A stretch of DNA of 64,000 nt from positions 1,736,001-1,800,000 of the forward strand of contig NC_133929.1 of assembly GCF_964199755.1 (NCBI RefSeq), read 5' to 3'. Source of the DNA: Larus michahellis (lineage: Eukaryota > Chordata > Aves > Charadriiformes > Laridae). Under the pieces are notes generated by a model. It was given only the letters and a program-made list of their open reading frames with translations, searched no databases and was not told the DNA's origin. Position numbers and translations under genes: made by a program. This document shows, piece after piece, positions 56,022 through 64,000 of this stretch (positions are counted from its first letter, which is position 1; the number at the start of each line of letters is the position of its first letter).

Positions 56022-56480
56022 TTCCCACAGCATTCTCCTGGAGAACCTGGCTGCTCATGGCTTGGACGGGAGTACTCTTCGCTGGGTTAAAAACTGTCTG
56101 GAGGGCCAGGCCCAGAGAGTGGTGGTGAATGGAGTTAAATCCAGTTGGTGTCCGGTCACAAGTGGTGTTCCCCAGGGCTCTGTATTGGGGCCAGTTCTCT
56201 TTAATATCTTTATCAATGATCTGGACGAGAGGATCGAGTGCACCCTCAGTAAGTTTGCAGACAACCCCAAGTTGGGTGGGAGTGTCCACCTGCTTGAGGG
56301 TAGAAAGGCTCTACAGAGGGACCTGGACAGGCTGGATCGATGGGCTGAGGCCAGTGGTATGAGGTTCAACAAGGCCAAGTGCCAGGTCCTGCACTTCGGT
56401 CACAACAACCCCATGCAATGCTACAAGCTTGGGGAAGAGTGGCTGGAGAGCTGCCTGGCAGAAAAGGACCTGTGGATGCC
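56022..56480 (+). mobile_element. CR1 internal RT fragment (CR1-17)
   Basis: Plus-strand RT segment ([42 protein letters not shown]) truncated at both ends. FADD has become FADN, so it is catalytically dead. It is close to CR1-4/CR1-7 but lacks their shared frameshift. There is no 3' UTR, so the end was lost by deletion or rearrangement. Confidence 0.87.
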
Positions 56481-56559
56481 TTTCCCACCTTCCAAGTCGA
56501 GCAACTAGTAAATACAAGAACTAAGTATCTCAAAATATTCTCCTCTTCCAGGCAGAAAA

Positions 56560-56693
56560 ATCAGGAGGTGCTCAAAAGCTGTCTGAGTGTAGTCTTATGC
56601 AACCTGCCCTAGGTGTCCCTGCTTGAGCAGGGGGTTTAGACCAGATGACCTCCAGAGGTCCCTTCCAACCCCAGTCATTCTGTGATACTGTGA
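56560..56693 (+). mobile_element. CR1 3' end (CR1-18)
   Basis: 3' UTR of a different subfamily (caacctgccctaggtgtccc, gatgacctccagaggtccc), ending ccagtcattctgtgatactgtga. 56481-56559 between it and CR1-17 is unassigned. Confidence 0.82.
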
Positions 56694-56888
56694 GAAAAGG
56701 CAATATATACATATTCTAACTAACCAGCAGTCACATCACAATACAATACAACCTTCACTCTTAAAAAAACACACACCTACAACAAAAAGAAAAGATATAT
56801 CTCCTAAAAATATTATTTCAAATAACAAAAGAAATTATAATTTAAGTAGATAATACTCAAGTTTGAAATATACTCTCTAGAGCAAACA

Positions 56889-58280
56889 ATCATAGGATGG
56901 TTTGGGTTGGAAGGGACCTTAAAGATCATCTAATTCCAATCCCCTTGCCAAGGGCAGGGACACCTCCCACTAGACCAGGTTACTCAAAGCCACTTCAACA
57001 CTTCCACTGGCCTTGAACACTTCCAGGGATGGGGCATCCACAACTTCCCTGGGCAACCTGTTCTAGTGCCTCACCACTCTCACAGGAAGAATTTCTTCCT
57101 GATATCCAATCTAAATCTACCCTCTTTCAGTTTAAAACCATTACCCCTTGCCCTATCACTACGCTCCCTGATAAACAATCCCTCCCCATCTTTCCTGGAG
57201 GCCCCCTTCAGGTACTGGAAGGCTGCTATAAGGTCTCCCCAGAGCCTTCTCTTCTCCAGGCTGAACAACCCCAACTCTCTCAGCCTGTCCTCATAGCAGA
57301 GGGGCTCCAGCCCTCGGATCATCTTTGTGGCCCTCCACTGGACCCGTTCCAACAGGTCCATGTCCTTATATTGGGGGCCCCAGAGCTGGACGCAGTACTC
57401 CAGGTGGGATCTCACGAGAGCAGAGTGGAGGGGCAGAATCACCTCCCTCGACCTGCTGGCCACGCTTCTTTTGATGCAGCCCAGGATGCGGTTGGTTTTC
57501 TGGGCTGCAAGTGCGCATTGATGGTTCATGTTGAACTTATCCACCAGCATCCCCAAGTCCTTCTCCTCAGGGCTGCTCTCAAGGCATTCTCCACCCAGCC
57601 TGTATTTGTGCCCGGGATTGCCCTGACCCAGGTGCAGGACCTTGCACTTGGCCTGGTTGAACTTCATGAGGTTGGCACGGGCCCACCTCTCAAGCCTGTC
57701 CAGATCCCTCTGGATGGCATCCCTTCCCTCCAGCATGTCAACTGCTCCACACAGCTTGGTGTTGTCAGCAAACTTGCTGAGGGTGCACTCAATCCCACTG
57801 TCCATGTCACCGACAAAGATGTTAAACAGCACTGGTCCCAATATCGACCTCTGAGGAACACCACTTGTCACTGGTCTCCACTTGGAGATCGAACCGTTGA
57901 CCGCAAGTCTCTGAGTGTGACCATCCAGCCAGTTCCTTATCCACCGAGTGGTCCATCCATCAAATCCATGCCTTTCCAATTTAGAGACAAGGATGTTGTA
58001 TGGAACAGTGTCAAATGCTTTGCATAAGTCCATGTAGATGACATCAGTTGCTCTCCTCTTATCCACCAATTCTGTAACGTCGTTGTAGAAGACCACCAAA
58101 TTTGTCAGGCACAATTTCCCCTTATTGAAGCCATGCTGGCTGTCACCGATCACCTCCTTACTTTCCATGTGCCTTAGCAGATTCCAGGAGGATCTGCTCC
58201 ATCATTTTGCCAGGCACAGAGGTGAGACTGACTGGCCTGTAGTTCCCCAGGTCTTCCTTTTTTCTCTTTTTAAAAATGTA
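56889..58280 (-). mobile_element. CR1 LINE, 5'-truncated (CR1-19)
   Basis: Minus-strand copy with 3' tail ATCATAGGATGG at 56889, RT to about 58280, then unique AT-rich sequence. Relatives of this subfamily are CR1-6 and CR1-11. Confidence 0.9.
57080..58168 (-). pseudogene. CR1-19 reverse transcriptase, partial
   Basis: Open frame of 362 codons with [27 protein letters not shown] and [10 protein letters not shown]. The catalytic pair is FADN, not FADD, so activity is not expected. The C-terminus is cut by a frame change at 57080 ([10 protein letters not shown]). Confidence 0.86.
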
Positions 58281-58493
58281 ATCTGAGAGGAGGAAAAAAA
58301 ATCCACTTTGGGGAAGAAGTTCAAAGAACTTGCAGCTTTTTCTATTAGTAGTGCTATATCTATTCACAATCTTTCCAAACGTATTTCTACCTAACTTTTT
58401 CTTTACAATTTACCTTTATTAAATATTTAAACTAGTGCAACAGATTTTTGTAACCCCATGTGGACACATCTATTTTATGAGTGGCTTGAAAAG

Positions 58494-58833
58494 CCAATCT
58501 CTGTCACTAGACCATGCCCTGAAGTGCCAAATCTACATGTTTCTTAAATACCTCTAGGGATGGGGACTCAACCACCTCCCTGGGCAGGCTGTTCCAGTGC
58601 CTGACCACTCTTTCAGTAAAGTAATTCTTCCTAATATCTAATCTAAACCTCCCCTGCCACAGCTTCAGACCATTTCCTCTGGTCCTGTCATTATTCACCT
58701 GGGAGAAGAGGCCACCACCCACCTCTCTCCAACCTCCTTTCAGGTAGTTGTAGAGGGCAATGAGGTCTCCCCTCAGCCTCCTCTTCTCCAAGCTAAACAT
58801 GCCCAGCTCCCTCAGCCTCTCCTCATATGACCT
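58494..58833 (-). mobile_element. CR1 3' coding fragment (CR1-20)
   Basis: ORF2 C-terminus ([38 protein letters not shown]) on the minus strand. Its 3' UTR and tail are absent: the homology stops at ctctgtcac near 58500. It directly abuts the ORF segment at 58842-58992. Confidence 0.87.
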
Positions 58834-58841
58834 ATCTATAC

Positions 58842-58992
58842 TCTTTATATTGGTTGCTAGGGGACTTGTGCTGGCCATCAGCTTCATTTCAGCATATAGA
58901 GCACCTGCTAACAGAGCACAAAATATAATCAAATCTGAGTCCACGAACATGTAACGTTTTGGAAAGCAAGTGTCCAAGAGGATTTCTGCCAT
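58842..58992 (-). other. Exon-like open segment, not recognised
   Basis: A minus-strand open segment follows a good acceptor (taatttctctgattatag) and begins [20 protein letters not shown], then a hydrophobic stretch ([16 protein letters not shown]). Only this frame is open after the acceptor. It runs into CR1-20 without a clear donor. I do not recognise the protein; it does not match the CARNMT1 N-terminal exons as I know them. It could be an exon of another gene, a processed fragment or chance. Confidence 0.3.
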
Positions 58993-60654
58993 CTATAATC
59001 AGAGAAATTAGGTATGTAGCAAACTCAGTGTAACAGGTGTTGATAGTGTCTTGCTACAAAACAACAACAACAAAGTGTGCTACTTTGGCTTTTAAAGACT
59101 TAAATGAGCTGTTGATGGATTAAAAAAAAATTAAAAAAATAAGGTATGAATCCAGTGGTAATGGTAGTGGTAGTGGGAGCGCTCCATTGCAGTATATTAT
59201 GCTACTTCTGAATCATTATCAACAGTCAATAGATTAGTTGTTGCCACATTTTCTGAAGGCTCAGTCTGAACCTATAACTTATTTGACGGCTAGGTGCTGT
59301 CAAAAGGGGGTCCTCTAGCCACACCACTGGTTTTCTGAAGCAAATGCCTAAAAAGAGCCAGTTGAATAATCTAGCATAAAAAAAAAATATAAAATGCACT
59401 GTACAAAAAAAACCACCACCAAAACACCAAAAACCCCCACAAACAGAACCTAGCTAAAACTATCTATCTAACCAGCTCACTGAAGACTCAGGCAAGCATT
59501 TATCCGAGCAGTAGGTACATAGCAAGAGCACATGGCCAAGGCCTGTTTTCATAGCTGTAACATTGAACTACATCTGAAAAATCAGCTGAAAGAAAAGCTG
59601 GGAATTAGAACTGCTAACAACTAAATTGCACAGAAACTACTTTTTTAATGGATAAACAGTCATAACACAATTTAGGAGGTTAGAAAGACCTGCTTTCCTA
59701 TGGTAAATACATAATAGCAGCAGTAGCGAAAAAAATTAACGCACAACCCTGATACCACCACCTCCACAGTGAAATTAGCCTTAAACTAGCAAGCAGCAGA
59801 AGGGTTTCTAAGCCACAGATCAGAAGAGTTCTGGTATTAGTTAGGGGTCCCCCTAAAGCTTAAACATCTGCAGGGCATAAGGGGAGAAATATCAGCCTAT
59901 AGGTGTATTCGGGGGGTACAGGCAAAGACAGGAAAGAGGGCTAACATTATACTGTTCAGCATAAATTATGTGCACCGCATTTTGCAGTTTGATAGATTTT
60001 CAGGTTTTAAAAGCCTAATGCCATTCCTGAAGATTTTAGAATGGTATCAATTTCTAAAGGAAAAAATACGTGATAAAAATATAGGCTTTATACCTATTGT
60101 ACTTCAACAAGAGAAACCTAAAGGTGCTGAAGGGGAAAAATTACATAGAATAGTTCAGTTGGAAGGTACTTACAACAATCATCTAGTCCAACTTCATCAA
60201 ACAGAAAAATATTACTGTGTGCAATTGTAGACATACCTCATTTTCATAAAGTAAACACTGCAATTCAATGTTATCTACTCAGGAGAAGCGATCAGAAATA
60301 TACACCTTGTATACAGAAGACCAGTGGAAACGTTGGCACAGAATCACTGTGGAACCTGTAATCTGATTCTTTCCTGAAGTCTTATCGCTGTAATATTTGT
60401 GAATGTAATGTTCAGGCCCTCTCCAGGCATCCCTTCAAACTGAAGCAACAGCTCCCTACCAAAACTTAAAATAAAAATAGTAATACAAAATAAACAATTA
60501 AAACAAACAAACAAACAAAACCCAGATTGGCCTGCCAGCCTTCCCTGGCAGGCAAGTTACCTCTTCCACAAGGTTGAAATGTCACCGACAGGAAGCCTCA
60601 CAACACACAAAGAAAACGGGTACTTCTGAACCATTGTGCTTCTTGCCTCAAAGA
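58993..60654. other. Spacer without recognised gene
   Basis: About 1.7 kb, AT-rich, with an ACAACAACA run (near 59060), an AC/A-rich stretch near 59405-59450 and a tiny CR1-like 3' scrap (acatagaatagttcagttgg, about 60143-60195). No CARNMT1 exon found here. Confidence 0.55.
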
Positions 60655-61048
60655 GGCAGCGTACTCCTAAGGAAAGAAAGAGATCTGGGGGTGCTGGTTG
60701 ATAGCAGGCTCAATATGAGTCAGCAGTGTGCCCTGGCAGCCAAGAGGGCAAACTGCATCCTGGGGTGCATCAAACACAGCATAACCAGCTGCTCAAAAGA
60801 GGTGATTATCCCGCTGTATTCAGCATTGGTGCGGCCTCACCTTGAGTACTGTGTGCAGTTCTGGGCCCCACAATTTCAGTAGGATGTGAAGGTCCTTGAA
60901 TGCACCCAGAGAAGGGCAACCAAGCTGGTGAAAGGGCTGGAAGGAATGTCCTATGAGGAGTGGCTAAGGACTCTGGGTTTGTCTAGTTTGGAGAGAAGGA
61001 GGCTGAGGGGTGACCACATTGCTCTCTACAGCTTCCTAAGGAGGGGAA

Positions 61049-62791
61049 GTGGAGAGGGAGGTGATGATCTTTCTCCAAGCTCAGGATTGGTGCATCCCTA
61101 AGAGCAAGAAATCGGCCAAGGGATGCAGGAGACCTGTGTGGTCGAGCAGGGAGTTTCTGAAAAAGCTCAAGTGGAAGAAGGAAGTTTACAGCAAGTGGAA
61201 GAAGGGACTGACCCCTTGGGAGGATTACAAGAATGCTATCAGAATATGCAGGGATGAAACGAGGAAAGCCAAGACCTCCTTGGAATTAAACCTGGCAAGG
61301 GATGGCAAGCTCAACAGGAAGGGCTTCTACAAGTATATTGGAGGCAAAAGGAAAACTAGAGAAAATGTGGGTGAGCTGTTGAATGAGACAGGAGCCATGG
61401 TGACGGAGGATGCAGAGAAGGTGGAGTTACTGAATGCCTTCTTTGCTTCGGTCTTTACTGCTTGGGCCAGCCCTCAGGAGTCCCAGACTTTGGAGAAGGT
61501 AGCAGGGAAAGAGAAAGACTTCCTCTTGTTTGAGGAGGATCAAGTGAGAGATCAATTAGGTCAATTAGATATCCACAAGTCCATGGGTCCCGATGGGATG
61601 CACCCGAGAGTGCTGAGGGAGCTGGCAGAAGTCATTGCTGGGCCGCTCTCCATCATCTTTGAAAGGTCCTGGGGAACAGGCGAGGTGCCTGAGGACTGGA
61701 GGAAAGCCAATGTCACTCCAGGCTTCAAAAAGGGCAAGAAGGAGAACCCGGGGAACTACAGGCCGGTCAGCCTCACCTCCATCCCTGGAAAGATGATGGA
61801 ACAGCTCGTTCTGGGAGGCATCTCAAGGCATGTGGAGGAAAAGAAAGCTATCGGAAGTAGTCAACATGGATTCACCAAGGGGAAATCATGTCTGGCTAAT
61901 CTGATAGCCTTCTACGATGGCATGACTGGATGGAGAGATGACGGGAGGGCAGTGGATGTGGTCTACCTTGACTTCAGCAAGGCTTTTGACACTGTCTCCC
62001 ACAGCATCCTCATAGGGAAGCTTAGGAAGAGTGGGTTAGATGAATGGACAGTGGGGGGGATTGAAAACTGTCTGAAAGACAGAGCTCAGAGGGTTGTGAT
62101 TAGGGGCACAGAGTCTAGTTGGAGGTCAGTGACAAGTGGTGTTCCCCAGGGGTCAGTACTGGGTCCAGTCCTCTTCAATATACTCATCAATGACCTGGGT
62201 GAAGGGATAGAGGGCACCCTCAGCAAGTTTGCTGATGACACAAAGCTGGGAGGGGTGGCTGACACACCAGAAGGCTGTGGTGCCATTCAGCAAGATCTGG
62301 ACAGGCTGGAGAGTTGGGCAGAGAGGAACCTTATGAAATTCAACAAGGGCAAGTGTAGGGTGCTGCACCTGGGGAGGAATAACCCCCTGCACCAGGACAG
62401 GTTGGGGGCTGACCTGCTGGAGAGCAGCTTGGTGGAAAGAGACCTGGGAGTCCTGGGGGACAACAGGATGACCATGAGCCAGCAATGTGCCCTTGTGGCC
62501 AAGAAGGCCAATGGCATCCTGGGCTGCATCAAGAAGAGTGTGGCCAGCAGGTGGAGGGAGGTCATCCTCCCCCTCTACTCTGCCTTGGTGAGGCCGCACC
62601 TGGAGTACCGTGTCCAGTTCTGGGCTCCCCGGTTCAAGAGGGACAGGGAACTGCTGGAGAGGGTGCAGCAGAGAGCTACCAAGATGATTAGGGGACTGGA
62701 ACACCTCTCCTATGAAGAAAGGCTGAGGGACTTGGGTCTCTTCAGTCTGGAAAAAAGAAGGCTGAGGGGGGAACCTTATCAACGCTCATAA
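61049..62791 (+). CDS. CR1-22 ORF2 C-terminal part (RT), long open frame
   Basis: 580-codon open frame whose first ~5 codons come from CR1-21. It contains the end of the endonuclease/linker region and a complete [28 protein letters not shown], the catalytic [10 protein letters not shown], and [19 protein letters not shown] 1-bp insertion in the G-run at about 62765-62770 shifts the last ~80 codons (continued in frame at 62838-63032). The endonuclease is missing by 5' truncation, so it is not autonomous. Confidence 0.86.
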   Translation: MEREVMIFLQAQDWCIPKSKKSAKGCRRPVWSSREFLKKLKWKKEVYSKWKKGLTPWEDYKNAIRICRDETRKAKTSLELNLARDGKLNRKGFYKYIGGKRKTRENVGELLNETGAMVTEDAEKVELLNAFFASVFTAWASPQESQTLEKVAGKEKDFLLFEEDQVRDQLGQLDIHKSMGPDGMHPRVLRELAEVIAGPLSIIFERSWGTGEVPEDWRKANVTPGFKKGKKENPGNYRPVSLTSIPGKMMEQLVLGGISRHVEEKKAIGSSQHGFTKGKSCLANLIAFYDGMTGWRDDGRAVDVVYLDFSKAFDTVSHSILIGKLRKSGLDEWTVGGIENCLKDRAQRVVIRGTESSWRSVTSGVPQGSVLGPVLFNILINDLGEGIEGTLSKFADDTKLGGVADTPEGCGAIQQDLDRLESWAERNLMKFNKGKCRVLHLGRNNPLHQDRLGADLLESSLVERDLGVLGDNRMTMSQQCALVAKKANGILGCIKKSVASRWREVILPLYSALVRPHLEYRVQFWAPRFKRDRELLERVQQRATKMIRGLEHLSYEERLRDLGLFSLEKRRLRGEPYQRS

Positions 62792-63103
62792 ATACTTAAA
62801 GGGTGGGTGTCAGGAGGATGGGGCCAGGCTCTTTTCAGTGGTGCCCAGTGACAGGACAAGAGGTAACAGGCACAAACTTGAGCATAGGAAGTTCCACCTA
62901 AACATGAGGAGGCACTTCTTTACTTTGAGGGTGGCAGAGCACTGCCACAGGCTGCCCAGAGAGGTGGTGGAGTCTCCATCTCTGGAGACATTCAAAACCC
63001 ACCTGGACACATTCCTGTGCAACCTGCTCTAGGTGACCCTGCTCTGGCAGGGGGGTTGGACTAGATGATCTCCAGAGGTCCCTTCCAACCCCTACCATTC
63101 TGT
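61065..63103 (+). mobile_element. CR1 nested in CR1-21 (CR1-22)
   Basis: Plus-strand copy of the CR1-14 subfamily. The 5' truncation point is near ctccaagctcagg (61073-61085) and the 3' end is ccattctgtc (about 63103). CR1-21 text atct(c)ttctccc occurs at both edges, giving a target duplication of 4-11 bp that cannot be fixed exactly because of microhomology. Confidence 0.88.
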
Positions 63104-63397
63104 CATCTCTTCTCCCTGGGATCCAGGGACAGGATGCATGGGAATGGGTCAAAGCTGTATTGGAGAAGGTTCAGACTAGACATTAGGAAAAATTTCTTTA
63201 CTGAGAGGGTGGTCAAACACTGGAACAGGCTTCTAAGAGAGTTGCTCAGTGCCTCATGTCTGTCAGTGTTTAAGAGGCATTTGGGCAATGCCCTTGATAA
63301 CATGCTTTAACCTTGGGTCAGCCCTGAAGTAGTCAGGCAGTTAGACTAGATGATTGTTGCAGGTCCCGTCCAACAGGAACTATTCTATTCTATTCTA

Positions 63398-64000
63398 GCT
63401 TCTGAACCCTGGGAAACAGAGCGATCGGGGGACAATAATGAGGGGAGGTGGGTGGGGTGGTCATGTTTACATAAGTGCTACCACATCTCCATAATGATCA
63501 CAGATATGAAACTTTTAAATAGATACACACGCAATACACATTTTCAGAATACAAAATATTTCCTTCAACAGAAACTCAAACTTGTAACAGAGACTATTCT
63601 AAACTGAGATAAAAAAAAAAGCATCAACTGGTATTTCGGAGCTATCACAACAGGGACAGAAGAGGTATCACATTAGTTGACAACAGAATTCCTAGTAAAG
63701 TAGCACAAAGCTGTTGCCTTCAGAATCGTACAACCTGTTATCAGATGTTGTTTCCTCACACCAATCTGAATTTTTGATATAAAGTTTATTGATGATAAAT
63801 GTACAAGTCAAAACTTTCCAACTTCAGTCATACATCTCTACGACTTTAGATCGGTTACTTCTTCCATAACCAAAAGCTTTGAAAGTTAACATACAAAAAA
63901 AAAACAAACCCCAAAACCACCCCAAAATGTGAACTGCTGAAAGCAATAATTTTATTCTTCAAAATAGAACTATGAGCTCTCCTATAGATCTACAGTAGAG
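63398..64000. other. AT-rich end of window, nothing recognised
   Basis: About 600 bp after CR1-21; no exon with CARNMT1 wording or other recognisable feature. Confidence 0.55.

Larger units (their letters stand above)
60655..63397 (+). mobile_element. Divergent CR1 with a nested CR1 (CR1-21)
   Basis: Plus-strand CR1. RT C-terminal part at 60670-61065 ([30 protein letters not shown], then stop TAG). The text resumes at 63104 (atctcttctccctggg) with HWNRLL and a 3' UTR unlike the other copies (ttgttgcaggtcccgtccaac), ending in tattctattctattct. It is split by CR1-22. Confidence 0.86.

Noticed and set aside
59970..60230. 86-codon plus-strand ORF
   Set aside because: Its second half is a CR1 3'-end scrap, and it has no family motif.
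55414..64000. Upstream CARNMT1 exons (N-terminal coding part)
   Set aside because: I looked for the expected wording before the SAM motif on the minus strand and found none; these exons probably lie beyond the window.

Overview
The window is vertebrate nuclear DNA, most likely from a bird. The evidence is the dominance of CR1 LINEs (over twenty copies, with 3' ends in the avian CATAGAATCATAGAAT or CAGAATCACAGAAT style), ERVL-type LTRs and one broken ERVL provirus. The only host gene I recognise is the 3' half of CARNMT1 (carnosine N-methyltransferase), five coding exons on the minus strand between 41599 and 55413 with clean splice sites. In birds this gene is expected on the sex chromosome Z (inference from human 9q21/avian Z synteny). 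The very high repeat load would also fit a W copy, which the sequence alone cannot settle. I see no tRNA, rRNA, CRISPR or prokaryotic feature.

Layout. 1-14013: AT-rich DNA without recognisable genes, a solo LTR (543-1142) and five CR1 copies, including a near-complete ORF2 copy (6221-9311). 14014-25113: an old minus-strand CR1 split by two LTR insertions; one LTR (17588-24801) was itself hit by a full-length minus-strand CR1 (17983-24426). The 5' end of that CR1 is an array of 9.75 tandem 222-bp CpG-rich monomers (22261-24424). The old CR1 carries one diverged copy of the same monomer at its own 5' end (about 24920-25113), so the monomer is CR1 5' UTR/promoter sequence that was amplified in the younger element. 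25310-28610: LTR, lysine-tRNA primer binding site, gag, protease and N-terminal RT of a broken ERVL, running straight into CR1 ORF1 sequence at about 28611. 28611-34395: broken CR1s with nested LTRs. 35990-40553: a four-layer nest (CR1 > LTR > CR1 > CR1). 41599-55413: CARNMT1 exons, with CR1s in the introns. 55414-64000: more CR1s upstream of the first CARNMT1 exon seen, including a CR1-in-CR1 pair (60655-63397).

How it works together. CR1 ORF1 (zinc-finger-like cysteines, coiled coil, SGNH-esterase-like domain) and ORF2 (APE endonuclease plus reverse transcriptase) are the retrotransposition machinery; almost all copies are 5'-truncated or frameshifted. The nesting gives a relative insertion order and exposes short target-site duplications. 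CARNMT1 seems to have kept intact coding exons while its introns filled with CR1 DNA. The most interesting object is the CR1 with a tandem-monomer 5' UTR, organised like mouse L1 promoters.
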